Counted from the stretch's first letter, positions 23,827-33,750 are shown. The stretch is 64,000 nucleotides of DNA from Myxococcales bacterium (GCA_020633335.1 JACKDU010000002.1:868001-932000); one strand, 5' to 3'. Translations and numbers: made by a program. The notes: generated by a model from the sequence alone, not told the origin.

Positions 23827-25347
23827 TCAGGCGCCGCGCAGGCGGAAGCGCTGGATCTTGCCGGTGCTCGTCCGCGGGAGGTCGTCGACGAAGTGGACGA
23901 CGTGGGGGAACTGGTAGCGCTGGAGCGCCGCCTTGCACCACGCCTGGAGCTCGGCGACCAGCGCCTCGCTCCCCTCCTCCTCGGCGCTCAGGATCACGTG
24001 GGCCGCGATCCGCGAGCGCTCGTCGATCGTCACCGAGACCACCGCGACCTCGCGCACCGCCGGGTGCTCGACGAGGCGGGCCTCGATGTCGATCGGGCTC
24101 ACCCAGAGGCCGCCGATCTTCATCATGTCGTCGACCCGCCCCTCGTAGACGTAGGCGCCGGCCTCGTCGCGGCGGTAGCGATCGCCGGTCGCAAACCAGG
24201 TGCCCTGGAGCTTCGCCCGCGTGCGATCGACCTGGTGCCAGTAGCCGACGAGCGCGCTCGGGCCCTCGACCCAGAGCTCGCCCGCCTCGCCGTCCCCGCA
24301 CTCGCGCCCCTCGGGGTCGACGAGGCGGACGCGGTAGCCGTCCACCGGGGTCCCCGAGGTACCGCGGCGGACCGCGCCCGCGCGGTTCGAGCAGTAGATG
24401 TGGAGCATCTCGGTCGAGCCGATCCCGTCGAGGATCTCGACCCCGGTGAGCTCCTGGAAGCGGCGGGCGACGTCGGCCGGCAGCGACTCGGCGGCCGAGA
24501 CCCCGTGGCGCACGCTCGACCACTCGACGCCCCCGGTCGCCGCGTCGGCGAGGAGCGCGGCGTAGAGCGCGGGCACCGAGAAGTAGAGCGTCGGGCGGTG
24601 GCTGGCCACCCGCTCCAGGATCTTCGCCGGCGTCGGCCGACCGGTCGCCAGGACCACCGTCGCGCCGACTGAGAGCGGGAAGGTGAGCCCGTTGCCGAGG
24701 CCGTAGGCGTGGAAGAGCGGGGTCGTCGAGAAGACGACGTCGTCGGCGCGGATCGAGAGGACCGGCCGCGCGTAGCGCTCGACCGTCGCCCGCAGGCTCG
24801 CGTGGCGATGGACGACCCCCTTGGGGCGGCCGGTCGAGCCCGACGAGTAGAGCCAGAAGGCGGGGTCGTCGGGGTGGATCGACGCCGCCTCGATCGCCTC
24901 CGCCTGGCCCTCGAGCCAGGCGTCGAGCGAGCTCGCGCCGGCCGGCGCCGCCCCGTTGGCGACGACGAGGTGGAGCGCCGGACGGGCCGCGGCGACCGGG
25001 CCCAAGCGATCGAGGAAGACCTGATCGACGATCGCCGCGCTCGCGTAGGCGTCGTCGAGGAAGAAGGCGAAGTCCTCGGCCCGCGCCAGGAAGTTCACCG
25101 GGATCGGCACCGCGCCGATCCGCATCGACCCGAGGAAGGCCGCGTAGAACGCCGGCGTGTTGTCGAGGACGAGGAGCACCCGCTCGCCTCGCCGAACGCC
25201 GAGGCGACGGAGGCCAGCGGCGGTCTTGGCGACGGCAGCGGCCAGCTCGGCGTAGGTCCAGCGCGCGTCCTCCTGTGTGATCAGCGCGACCTTCTCACCG
25301 TGCCCCGCGCTGAGGGCTGCGTCCAGGAGCTGCTCGGTCGATGCCAT
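23827..25347 (-). CDS. AMP-dependent acyl-CoA ligase (benzoate-CoA ligase type)
   Basis: The 506-residue enzyme activates a carboxylic acid to its CoA thioester through an acyl-adenylate. The phosphate-binding motif is WLYSSGSTGRPKGVVH (about 165-180). DGIGSTEMLHIY is the adenine/acyl pocket motif, TGDRYRRDEAGAYVYEGRVD the hinge region, and PRTSTGKIQRFRLR carries the C-terminal catalytic lysine. Length and the IGSTEMLHI motif fit the benzoate/aryl-CoA ligase subfamily rather than long-chain ligases. No other aromatic degradation gene lies nearby, so the substrate is not fixed. The start is the ATG at 25347; the gene stands alone, upstream of a small membrane protein gene on the same strand. 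Confidence 0.93.
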   Translation of the reverse strand: MASTEQLLDAALSAGHGEKVALITQEDARWTYAELAAAVAKTAAGLRRLGVRRGERVLLVLDNTPAFYAAFLGSMRIGAVPIPVNFLARAEDFAFFLDDAYASAAIVDQVFLDRLGPVAAARPALHLVVANGAAPAGASSLDAWLEGQAEAIEAASIHPDDPAFWLYSSGSTGRPKGVVHRHASLRATVERYARPVLSIRADDVVFSTTPLFHAYGLGNGLTFPLSVGATVVLATGRPTPAKILERVASHRPTLYFSVPALYAALLADAATGGVEWSSVRHGVSAAESLPADVARRFQELTGVEILDGIGSTEMLHIYCSNRAGAVRRGTSGTPVDGYRVRLVDPEGRECGDGEAGELWVEGPSALVGYWHQVDRTRAKLQGTWFATGDRYRRDEAGAYVYEGRVDDMMKIGGLWVSPIDIEARLVEHPAVREVAVVSVTIDERSRIAAHVILSAEEEGSEALVAELQAWCKAALQRYQFPHVVHFVDDLPRTSTGKIQRFRLRGA

Positions 25348-25431
25348 CGTCCCTCCGAGCGTCGAGGGTAGCGCATCCGCGCAGCCCTCGGGCCCAGCGT
25401 CGCGACCTCGCGTGAGCGTCGTCGTCGTCGC

Positions 25432-25782
25432 TCACGCGCCGCCGGGTGGCCCCTGCGTCTCGTCGATCACCGCGATCGTGCAGGCGACCCAGAGCGTCGC
25501 CGGGATCGCCACCAGCGCGAGGAGGAGCGGCGGCGCGGCGGCCCCCGCAGCGGCCCACCAAAGGCCCCAGAAGGGCGCGATCGCGGCGCCGACGAGCGCC
25601 CCGAGGATCGCCGCCGGGAGGTGGAGGCGCGGGAAGACCATGTCCTTGAATTGGCCCGCGCCGCGCCGCGCCATGATCCGGTTGCGGAGGCCCTTGCTGA
25701 GCTGGATCGCGATCGCCGCGAGGAAGCCAGCGATCGCGCCGACGAGCCCGCCCACCACAGCGCCGACGAGCACGTCCTCCAC
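25432..25782 (-). CDS. Small integral membrane protein
   Basis: The 116-residue protein has about four hydrophobic helices: VLVGAVVGGLVGAIAGFLAA, LPAAILGALVGAAIAPFWGL, the Ala-rich WWAAAGAAAPPLLLALVAI and the following ATLWVACTIAVI. A basic loop (KGLRNRIMARRG) lies between the first and second. Glycine-zipper spacing is visible in the first helix. No family was recognised. It lies between the ClC channel and acyl-CoA ligase genes, all on the minus strand. Confidence 0.75.
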   Translation of the reverse strand: MEDVLVGAVVGGLVGAIAGFLAAIAIQLSKGLRNRIMARRGAGQFKDMVFPRLHLPAAILGALVGAAIAPFWGLWWAAAGAAAPPLLLALVAIPATLWVACTIAVIDETQGPPGGA

Positions 25783-25834
25783 GTCGCCGATCGTAGCACC
25801 GAGCTTCGGGACGCGGCCGCGCGCGGACGACCCC

Positions 25835-27718
25835 CTACCCGCGCGCTCCGCCCGGGCCCTCGCCGCCCTCGCCCGGCTCCTCGCCGCCCTCGCCGAGGCG
25901 CAGCGCCGCCTCGCGATGGAGCACCTCGCGGTTGTAGAAGCGGAGGATCCCCCCCTCGGTCACCCGCGCGACCAGGCGCCGGCCCTCGGGCTCGACCACC
26001 GGGAGCTCGACCACCTGGTGCTTGGAGAAGAGATCGATGCAGCGCTCGAGGGTGTCGTCGGGCGCGAGGGTGGCCGGCGGCGGGCGGACGAGGCCGCCGT
26101 CGACGACCCGGCCGCGGAGGTCGCTGCCCTCGCGCACCAGCGCCGTCACGTCCTCGGCGATCACCACCCCCTCGAGGCGCCCCTCCTCGTCGAGGACGTA
26201 GCCCTGATCCCCCTCGCCGTGGAAGAGGAGCTTCGACGCCTCGCGGAGCGGCATCCCGCGCCGCAGGAGCGCCGGCGGCGGCTCGCAGACCGCGCGCACG
26301 GTGGTCGTCGCCATCACCCCGACCCCGGCGGCGACGGCCCCCCGCCGGCTCAGCTTGAGCGTGTAGATCGACTCCCGGCCCAGGCGCACCGAGATCACCG
26401 TGGCGATCACGCAGGCGAGCATCAGCGGCAGGATGATCGTGTGCTGGTTGGTGAGCTCAAAGACGATCAGGATCGCCGTGAGGGGCGCGTGGGTGGTCGC
26501 GCCGACCACCGCCCCCATGCACACGAGCGCGTAGGCGCTGGGGCTGGCGACCGTCCCCGCGGGCATCAGCGCCCCCGCGACCTCGCCGAAGGCCGCCCCG
26601 AGGCAGGCGCCGATGAAGAGCGAGGGCGCGAAGATCCCCCCCGAGCCGCCGCTGCCGATCGTCGTCCCGGTCGCGAAGATCTTCGCGGCGACGAGGAGCG
26701 CGAGGAGCCAGAGCGCCGGCGACCCGTCGATCCCGTGGGTGCTCCAGCGGAGGAGGTGCTCGATCACCTCGTAGCCGACGCCCATCACCTGCGGCAGCCC
26801 GAGCGCGAGCGCGCCGACGACCGCGCCGCCGAAGAGCGCGCGGGTGTACTCCGGGACAGGTAGCCGATCCCAGAGGTCCTCGAGGCCGTAGAGGCCGCGG
26901 GTGAAGGCGACGCCGACGAGGGCCGCGAGGGCCCCGAGGAGGACGTAGAGCGGGAGCTCCCAGAGGCTCACGAGATCGTGGGGATCGACGGTGAAGGCCG
27001 GGGAGTTGCCGAGGTGCGCGCGGGTGATCACGGTCGCCACGACCGCGCCGATCACGATCGGTGTGAAGGTCCGGACCGAGCCCCGGCCGAGGATGATCTC
27101 GACGGCGAAGAAGACCCCGGCGATCGGCGCGTTGAAGGTCGCGGCGATCCCCGCGGCCGCGCCGACCGCGACCAGGGTCCGCAGGCGCTCGCCCTGGATC
27201 CCGAGGAGCTGCCCCGCCGACGATCCGACCGCGCTGCCGATCTGGACGATCGGCCCCTCGCGCCCGACCGAGCCGCCGCTGCCGATCGACACCGCGCTCG
27301 CCAGGATCTTGACGACCGCGACCCGCGGCCGGATCCGACCGCCGCGGCTGCGGCAGGCGTCGATCACCTCGGGGACGCCGTGCCCCTTGGCCTCGCGCGC
27401 GAGGAAGTAGACCATCGGCCCGACCACCAGCCCGCCGATCGCCGGCCCGAGGACCACGAGGTACCAGGGCATCGCCCCGATCGCCTGGAGGGTGATCCCA
27501 TCGGGGAACGCGAGGCGGTTGACCAGGCCGATCAGCGCCCGAAAGGCGATCGCCCCGTAGCCCCCCGCGACCCCGACGACGACCGCGAGGAGGAGGAGCG
27601 GGAGGTCGCGGCCGGCGATCGCGGCGGCGACGCGGTGGTTGAGGAGCACGCCGTGGCGGAGGCGGCGGACCCCCCCGGCGAGCGGCCGTGGCCGTGCGTC
27701 ATGCGACTCCCCGGTCAT
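25835..27718 (-). CDS. ClC-family chloride channel/transporter with CBS pair
   Basis: The 627-residue protein has the ClC fold with the selectivity motifs GSGGSVGREGPIVQIG (gating glutamate about E154) and GSGGSGGIFAPSLFIGA. Ten or more hydrophobic segments run to about residue 455. A cytoplasmic CBS pair (about 470-600: EGRLEGVVIAEDVTALVREG, DTLERCIDLFSKHQVVELPV) and a Gly/Glu-rich tail follow. The external gating glutamate is present; whether it is a channel or a Cl-/H+ exchanger cannot be decided here. The start at 27718 gives a usual N-terminus with a basic first segment. Confidence 0.94.
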   Translation of the reverse strand: MTGESHDARPRPLAGGVRRLRHGVLLNHRVAAAIAGRDLPLLLLAVVVGVAGGYGAIAFRALIGLVNRLAFPDGITLQAIGAMPWYLVVLGPAIGGLVVGPMVYFLAREAKGHGVPEVIDACRSRGGRIRPRVAVVKILASAVSIGSGGSVGREGPIVQIGSAVGSSAGQLLGIQGERLRTLVAVGAAAGIAATFNAPIAGVFFAVEIILGRGSVRTFTPIVIGAVVATVITRAHLGNSPAFTVDPHDLVSLWELPLYVLLGALAALVGVAFTRGLYGLEDLWDRLPVPEYTRALFGGAVVGALALGLPQVMGVGYEVIEHLLRWSTHGIDGSPALWLLALLVAAKIFATGTTIGSGGSGGIFAPSLFIGACLGAAFGEVAGALMPAGTVASPSAYALVCMGAVVGATTHAPLTAILIVFELTNQHTIILPLMLACVIATVISVRLGRESIYTLKLSRRGAVAAGVGVMATTTVRAVCEPPPALLRRGMPLREASKLLFHGEGDQGYVLDEEGRLEGVVIAEDVTALVREGSDLRGRVVDGGLVRPPPATLAPDDTLERCIDLFSKHQVVELPVVEPEGRRLVARVTEGGILRFYNREVLHREAALRLGEGGEEPGEGGEGPGGARG

Positions 27719-27800
27719 TCGCGGTCCGCAGGGTTGCGCCCCGCCGCCGCCGCGTCAAGACGTGCGGCAGGCGGAGAGCGGCGATCGCGTCGACGCGCGA

Positions 27801-28594
27801 CTACTTGCAGACCTTGCGGCGCTTGCCGGAGCAGACACCCGAGCAGCACTCGTCGTTCGAAGTGCACTCGACCTTCGCCGCCTTGCAGGCCTGGCAGGTG
27901 CCGCACGCGCAGGGATCCGACGCGGCCGCGCACTTGAAGCCCTCGCCGCACTCCTCGTCCTCGAGGCAGCCCTCGGTGCACTCAGCGTAGCCGTCCAGGT
28001 AGTCGAGCGCGGCCGCGATGTCCATCTTGCCGTGGCCCCAGTCGTTGTTCGGGAGGCCCGCGCCGGCGCGTCGTCGCTGTAGTCGCTCTGATCCCAGAGG
28101 TAGCGGACCCGGGTCAGCGGCGCCGCCGTCCCCTCGCTGGCGTCGACGATGAAGTCGGCGTGGGTCCAGTCGATCCCGGTGTCGAGGATCCCGACGACCA
28201 CGCCAGCGCCCGTCCGCGGGCGATCCTCGTTGGCCATCCCGTAGAGGAAACCCTCCGGCGTGGTGCCGAGGCCGTTCGAGAGGTCGTTGTAGAGCTTGAC
28301 GCTCCGCGACGCCTCGATCCGGCTGAAGTCCTCGAGCTCCGCCATCGCCCGAACCCGCGAGAGCGGGACGGTCGCGGTCATGATCCCGCGCGAGGTGACG
28401 GTGCGGATCGTCGCGCCGAGACCCTGGAGCTTGCTGACCGCGGAAGGCTCGCCCTGGATGAAGACGTCGCTCTCGCTCTCGTCCTCCCCGCAGCCGCCGG
28501 CGCCGACACCGGCGAGGCCGAGGAGGAGCCCGGCGACGCAGGCGCGGGTCCAGGGGCGCGAGTGGATACGGCGATGGCGGTGGCGAAGCGTCAT
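27801..28594 (-). pseudogene. Subtilisin-family (S8) protease lipoprotein gene with internal deletion and frameshift
   Basis: The ATG at 28594 follows GAGGAGAG. The first frame encodes a lipoprotein signal (VGAGGC), an inhibitor-like propeptide (VSKLQGLGATIRTVTSRGIM) and the catalytic-Asp segment VVVGILDTGIDWTHADF. At about 28055 the homologous reading moves to another frame: LPNNDWGHGKMDIAAALDYL, the usual end of an S8 domain, then a Cys-rich tail (EECGEGFKC, CACGTCQACKA) ending at a TAG at 27801. The catalytic His and Ser segments, normally 200 or so residues, are absent at this junction. The gene therefore looks deleted out of frame and non-functional, unless this is an assembly error. Confidence 0.8.
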
Positions 28595-28800
28595 GGTCTC
28601 TCCTCGAGCGAGCGTCGACGATCGCCATGAGGACGCCTCCATCGCGCCCTCCGGCTTCGAATCCAAGTCGACGCGTCTCGTGTAGCAACACCGATGGAGC
28701 GCCGCTTCCGAATTAATTGCATCACCAGACCCGATCGCCGACGCACTCTCGGCGCCGGCAAGCTCAGCGAGGGAAGAGGTCCTCGCGGCCAGGTGCGGGC

Positions 28801-30276
28801 TCAGCCGCTCCGCTCGTCGGCGCCGACGTCGGGGCTCGCGTCGCGAGCGTCACCGTCGAAGTCGTCGACGACGCCGACGTCGCCGCCGGCGTCGATCGCC
28901 GCCGAGCCCGGCGCGAGGTGGAGGTCGCCGCCGGCCTGGTCGACGAAGTGCTCGCCCCCTGCCCCCTCGATGTTGCCGGCGAGCGCCGCCTGGCCGCCGT
29001 CGCGGGCGACGATCGTGTGGGAGACCAGGTTGTTCTCGATCGTCGCGCTGGTGTTCGGCCAGCGGTACTCCATCGACACGAAGGGCTGCTCCACGGAGAC
29101 CACCGTGTTGTGACGGACGACCGCGCCGCAGGCCTGCTCGAGCGCGACCCCGGAGTCGAAGCCCGACTGGCTGGCGAAGAGCTCGGGGCGGCCGGCGAAG
29201 ATCATGTTGTTGCGGATCACCCCGTCGATGTGACCGAGGTAGTCCGCGCCCGGGCAGGGGTCGTCGCCGTAGTCGCGGCTCTTGCCGTTGCCGCTGGCGC
29301 CGAGGCCGAAGCCGACCCCGCGGGCGCAGTCGACGATCCGGTTGCGCTCGACCAAGGTGTCGCGCCCCGTCACCCAGAAGTGGACGGCATGCTCCGAGAG
29401 GCCCTGCGCGCACCAGAAGCCCTCGATGTGGTTGTCGCGGATCACCCAGCCGAGCGCCGAGTGGGCGTCGATCCCCCCGGTGTAGCAGTTCTCGACGTGC
29501 GGCCGCCCGCTGTCGCGGAGCTCGATCTGCGAGCAGGCGATCGTCCCGTGATCGGCGAAGTAGAGGTCGGCGCTCGCGTTGATCTTGATCCCCTGCTGCC
29601 CGGGATCGATGACCGCGACGTTGTAGATCAGCGTCCCCTCGATCGTGTGATCGCCGGCGCCGGTCACGTGGATCGGGTGCCAGATCGCCCGCTGCAGGGT
29701 CATGTCGGCGATCGTCACGTCGTCGGCCTGGACCAGGACGACCTCGCCGGTGTTGTAGCCGCCGTCGAGGATCACCGCGTCACGATCGCCGCTCGCCGAG
29801 CGCAGGCTGAGGCCGGGCTTGGTCACGTGGAGCACCGTGCCGAGGTCGTAGGTGCCGTCGGCGAAGAGGATCGTCGTCCCGGGCGCGGCGTCCTGGACGA
29901 TCCCCGGGAGCTCGCCCGCCTGGTCGGGGCTGACCTCGATCGTCGGCCCGTCGGCGGCCGGCAGCGGCGGGCAAGGATCGCTGGGATCGACGCCCCCCGT
30001 GGTCGCGCCGGTCGACGACGAGGTCCCGGCCGTGGTCCCGCCGCTGCTCTCGGTCGCGCCGCTCGTCGTCGTCGGCCCGCTCGTCCCCGAGGACGAGCTC
30101 TCGCCGCCGCTGCCACCACCGCCGGTGGTCGACGTCGCGGTCGCGGTCGCAGACGTCGTCGCCGAGGCGCCGCTGGTGCCTCCGCCGGTGGTCGCGGTCG
30201 CGTCGCCGCCGTCGTCACCGCAGGCGACGACGAGCGAGAGCATGAGGGCGAGGGGCGGGCAGCGACGCGTCATCAT
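28801..30276 (-). CDS. Right-handed beta-helix lipoprotein (chondroitinase-B-like)
   Basis: The 491-residue lipoprotein has a lipobox (LMLSLVVAC) and a roughly 75-residue Thr/Ser/Gly linker. A parallel beta-helix follows: IVQDAAPGTTILFADGTYDL, GLSLRSASGDRDAVILDG and repeated strands such as IEGTLIYNVAV, WVIRDNHIEGFW and VIRNNMIFAG. It ends with the calcium-like tail DVGVVDDFDGDARD ... PDVGADE, frequent in such lyase-like proteins. It is probably an extracellular polysaccharide-binding or lyase protein. Catalytic residues could not be assigned. The double ATG at 30276/30273 makes the exact start uncertain by one residue. Confidence 0.85.
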   Translation of the reverse strand: MMTRRCPPLALMLSLVVACGDDGGDATATTGGGTSGASATTSATATATSTTGGGGSGGESSSSGTSGPTTTSGATESSGGTTAGTSSSTGATTGGVDPSDPCPPLPAADGPTIEVSPDQAGELPGIVQDAAPGTTILFADGTYDLGTVLHVTKPGLSLRSASGDRDAVILDGGYNTGEVVLVQADDVTIADMTLQRAIWHPIHVTGAGDHTIEGTLIYNVAVIDPGQQGIKINASADLYFADHGTIACSQIELRDSGRPHVENCYTGGIDAHSALGWVIRDNHIEGFWCAQGLSEHAVHFWVTGRDTLVERNRIVDCARGVGFGLGASGNGKSRDYGDDPCPGADYLGHIDGVIRNNMIFAGRPELFASQSGFDSGVALEQACGAVVRHNTVVSVEQPFVSMEYRWPNTSATIENNLVSHTIVARDGGQAALAGNIEGAGGEHFVDQAGGDLHLAPGSAAIDAGGDVGVVDDFDGDARDASPDVGADERSG

Positions 30277-30350
30277 GCGGGCACGCTACACGACGCAGCC
30301 CGTCGTGGCGCGGCGAGGATCGCCCGCCGCCGCGCCGGTCCCGCGGCCGC

Positions 30351-33224
30351 TCACTCGACGCTGACGCGCCCGCGGATCCACGAGAAGTCGCTGCCGCCGA
30401 CGCCGGCGTCACGGCAGGCCAGGTAGAGCTCGCGCGCCTCCGCGCGCCCGGTGTCATCGCCGGGCCGGAGCCCGACGAAGGCGGGCGCGAAGCGAGGACA
30501 AGCGTCCTCGCGCGCGCGGATCTGGGCCGCCCTCGCGCCCTCGAGCGCGGCCGCCCTCGACCCGAGCTCGGCGCTCGCCTCGAGCGCGCCGCGGAGGCCC
30601 GCGACCTCGGCCTTGAGCGCGAGGAGCGGCGCCGCGGCGATGTGCTCGTCGCCCATGAGGCTCCGGCGGATCGTCAGCGCCTCGTCGAGCGCCTCGTCGG
30701 CGTCGTCCAGGCGCCCCTCGGCGATCGCTAGCGCCGCGAGCTCGGCGTGGACCTCGGCGAGGCGCCCCCGGGCGAAGCCCGCGCTGGTCACGAGCCCGCG
30801 ACGCGCGTGGAGGAGCCGCGCCTTGGCCTCCTCGTTCTCGCCCCGGCGGAGCGCGAGGCGGCCGGCGACGAGCTCGACGAGCGACCCGTAGAGCGCGTCC
30901 TCGCCCGCGGCCTCGCCCGCGAGCGCCGACGCCTCGGCGAGGCGACGCTCGGCGCCCTCGAGATCACCCTGGGCCGCGGCGAGCTCGGCCGACGCGAGGA
31001 GCACCGCGCCGCGCCGCGCCGCCGATGTGTGCTCGGGGTCGCTCATTGCGAGCGCCTCGGCGAGGGCCGTCGCCGCCTCCCGGAGCCGCCCGAGGCCCAG
31101 CTCCGCCCGGCCGAGCGAGAGGAGGAGCGAGCTCCGCTCCGCCGGCCACGCGAAGCCCCTGCCGGCGGCGATCTCCAGCGCCTTGCGGGCGTGCGACGCC
31201 GCCAGATCGTAGTCACCCGCGAGGACGAGGAGGCGCGCGTCCCCCTCGAGCCGGGTCGTCGCCCCGGCGTCGAGGAAGCTCGGCAAGCCATCGAGCGGGC
31301 GCTCGACCCCGCCGTCCCCCCAGATCAGCTCGGCCTTCGGGCCCTCGGGCCACCAGATCAGCGCCCCCAGCGAGTCGCGGTACTCCTCCGGCGAGGGGCC
31401 GATCCGCGGCTCGAAGAGCCGCGCGGCGAGCTTGAGCGAGACCTCCTCGGCGGCGCCCCCCTCGAACGCGTGGAGCGCGAGCGCCTTCGGATCGACCGGC
31501 GACGTGACGCTGCCCTGACCGTCATCGCCCTCGAGCGACCGAGCGAGCGCCTCGTGGGCCCGCCGCGGGCTGCCGATCAGGAAGAAGTGGCGGGCCCGCA
31601 GGTGCTCCGTCCAGCGCATGAGGAAGCGATCGTCGAGGCGCCGCGCGGCCTCGTCGATCGAGTCCAGCTCCGCCTCGAAGGTCGCGCGCGGCGCGTCGAC
31701 CATCGCCACCCGCGCGTCCACGAGGCGTGCTCGCAGCGCGCGCCAGCGCTCGCGCGCGGCCGGATCCTCGGGGGCCGCGTTCATCGCGTGAAAGGCCCCG
31801 CCGAAGTCAACGCACTCGGCCGCGCCCGGCGGCACGAGGTCGTAGAGGGCGACCGGGTCGGCGCTGGCGATCCAGCGCTCCCAGATCTCGAGGTCATGGG
31901 CGACGCGGTCGAAGCAGCGATCGATCCGCGCCTCGAGCCACGGCCAGGCGAGCGCCTGCTCCGGAGGATCGAGGCAGATCGTCTGGCACCTCCACTTGGC
32001 CTCGCGGATCCCGGCCTGGTGGCGAGAGATCGCCGTGAGGAGGCGATGGATTCCCCGGGGCTCGGTGTCCGTCGGGAGGTTGGCGAGCGCCCGCACCAGC
32101 GACCAGTGATCGGGATCGGGGAAGATCGCGTCGGCCTTCGCGTCGCAGGCCGCCTCCTTCGCGCGGGCCTCCTGGACCTCGAGCGCGCGCGGGGTCGCGA
32201 GGCCGACGACCGCGACGCTGAGGACCGCGACCGCGCCGAAGGTCGCCCGCCGCACCGGCCGACGGAGCGCCCGCTCGAGCTCGGCGACCAGCGCGTCCAT
32301 CGACGCCCAGCGGGTCTCCGGCTGGCGCGCGAGCCCCCGCTCGATCGCTCGACGCACGCGGGTCGGCACCCGGGACGCGCCCTTCGGGGCGACCAGCGCC
32401 CCCCCGCTCACCGATCGGATCAGCGCCGGCAGGCTCGCGCCGGCGAAGGGCCGCTCCCCCCAGAGCGCCTCCCAGAGGGCGACGCAGTAGGCGAAGAGGT
32501 CGCAGCGCGCGTCCGCGATCGCGCCGCTCCAGAGCTCCGGGGCCATGTAGACCGGGGTCCCGAGGATCGCCCCCGCCTGGGTGAGGCTCATCGTCAGCGC
32601 CGACCCGCTCGGGCTCGAGCCTGAGCTCGAGCCCCGCAGGGCCGCGCCGACATCCCCCTCGTCGGCCCGCGCGAGGCCGAAGTCCATCACCCGCGGCCGC
32701 CCGTCCTCGCCGACCATCACGTTGTCCGGCTTGAAGTCGCGGTGGACGATCCCGGCGGCGTGGGCCGCCGCGAGGCCGCGGCCGATCGGCACGAAGACCT
32801 CGAGGATCTCCTGCCAGCTCCGCGCCTGCGCGCCGAGCCACGCCCGCAGGGTGACCCCGCGGACATACTCCATCGCCACGAAGATCTGCCCCTCCTCCTC
32901 GCCGACGTCGTGGACGGTGACCACGTTCGGGTGGCTGAGCCGGGCCATCGCCTGGGCCTCGCGGCGGAGGCGGACCCGCAGGCCCTCGCTGGCGAGCCCC
33001 GGCTGGAGGAACTTGATCGCGACCTGGCGATCGAGCTCGCGGTCGTGGGCCGAGTAGACCTCCCCCATCGCGCCGGCGCCGAGCCGGTCGAGGAGCACGT
33101 AGCGGCCGAGCGTCGCCCCGGGTGGCCGCTCGACGTCGACCGCGGGTCGCTCGCCGCTCTGCGCGGTCGCGGCGAGCCCGAGCCCGACGGACTCCTCGGC
33201 GAGGGTGGTGGACGTGCGCTCCAT
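30351..33224 (-). CDS. Ser/Thr protein kinase with C-terminal TPR region
   Basis: The 957-residue protein has a glycine loop GAGAMGEVY (49-57), lysine in VAIKF (K71), HRDFKPDN (161-168), DFG (181-183) and PVYMAPELW. It shows the myxobacterial kinase pattern CDLFAYCVALWEALWGERPF. One membrane helix (about 335-352, FGAVAVLSVAVVGLA) separates the kinase from a large region of TPR-like helical repeats (about 560-910: LLLSLGRAELGLGRLREAA, VELVAGRLALRRGENEEAKA). The region AACDAKADAIFPDPDHWSLV is typical of this kinase class. I chose the ATG at 33224 because the kinase starts soon after; 80 upstream residues in the open frame are not kinase-like. It ends close to the window position of the beta-helix gene on the same strand. 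Confidence 0.92.
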   Translation of the reverse strand: MERTSTTLAEESVGLGLAATAQSGERPAVDVERPPGATLGRYVLLDRLGAGAMGEVYSAHDRELDRQVAIKFLQPGLASEGLRVRLRREAQAMARLSHPNVVTVHDVGEEEGQIFVAMEYVRGVTLRAWLGAQARSWQEILEVFVPIGRGLAAAHAAGIVHRDFKPDNVMVGEDGRPRVMDFGLARADEGDVGAALRGSSSGSSPSGSALTMSLTQAGAILGTPVYMAPELWSGAIADARCDLFAYCVALWEALWGERPFAGASLPALIRSVSGGALVAPKGASRVPTRVRRAIERGLARQPETRWASMDALVAELERALRRPVRRATFGAVAVLSVAVVGLATPRALEVQEARAKEAACDAKADAIFPDPDHWSLVRALANLPTDTEPRGIHRLLTAISRHQAGIREAKWRCQTICLDPPEQALAWPWLEARIDRCFDRVAHDLEIWERWIASADPVALYDLVPPGAAECVDFGGAFHAMNAAPEDPAARERWRALRARLVDARVAMVDAPRATFEAELDSIDEAARRLDDRFLMRWTEHLRARHFFLIGSPRRAHEALARSLEGDDGQGSVTSPVDPKALALHAFEGGAAEEVSLKLAARLFEPRIGPSPEEYRDSLGALIWWPEGPKAELIWGDGGVERPLDGLPSFLDAGATTRLEGDARLLVLAGDYDLAASHARKALEIAAGRGFAWPAERSSLLLSLGRAELGLGRLREAATALAEALAMSDPEHTSAARRGAVLLASAELAAAQGDLEGAERRLAEASALAGEAAGEDALYGSLVELVAGRLALRRGENEEAKARLLHARRGLVTSAGFARGRLAEVHAELAALAIAEGRLDDADEALDEALTIRRSLMGDEHIAAAPLLALKAEVAGLRGALEASAELGSRAAALEGARAAQIRAREDACPRFAPAFVGLRPGDDTGRAEARELYLACRDAGVGGSDFSWIRGRVSVE

Positions 33225-33450
33225 CGACGAGTCACCGGCGCGACGCCCAGACGCGCCGCCTCGGTCGCCGCTCGACGATATCACGCGAGCGCGGCGAGGC
33301 CGCGGGACGAGGTGGAGCGTGGACTCAGCGGGAAAGGAGCTCGACGTCATGCATCGATGGCGACGCGGGGGCCTGGCGAGGATCGTTACAGCGCGATTAC
33401 AGGGGCGCCCGCGCGCCGCCGGGCGCCCCGAGATCGCGTAGGCTCCGGCC

Positions 33451-33750
33451 ATGAAGTCCAGCAAGCGATGCCCGCGCTGCGAGGGCCGGGCCTTCTTCGT
33501 CGTCGACCCGGTGAAGAGCCCGAACTACGAGTTCTCCAACGCCCTCGAGCCCCTCGGGCTCACCGGCTTCTACGGCGAGAGCGGCGAGACCTCCTTCCTC
33601 GGCGCCCCCAAGAAGGCCCGCCAGATCGTCGAGCTCGAGGCCTGGGTCTGCGAGGGCTGCGGCTACGCCGAGCTCTACGCCAAGGACCTCGCGCTCCTCG
33701 CCGCGATGGCCGGGCGCGGCGACGGCGTGCGACGCGTCCAGGGCGGGTGA
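33451..33750 (+). CDS. Small zinc-ribbon protein
   Basis: The 99-residue protein has two CxxC knuckles, KRCPRCEG (about 7-10) and VCEGCGYAELYAKDL (about 68-71), which should bind one zinc. The pattern is that of small orphan zinc-ribbon proteins of unknown function. The ATG at 33451 has a weak upstream site. It diverges from the TPR-kinase gene and precedes the disulfide reductase gene on the same strand. Confidence 0.8.
   Translation: MKSSKRCPRCEGRAFFVVDPVKSPNYEFSNALEPLGLTGFYGESGETSFLGAPKKARQIVELEAWVCEGCGYAELYAKDLALLAAMAGRGDGVRRVQGG

Noticed and set aside
25277..26863. Plus-strand open frame over the small membrane protein and ClC genes
   Set aside because: Antisense shadow; the minus strand has the ClC selectivity and CBS motifs.
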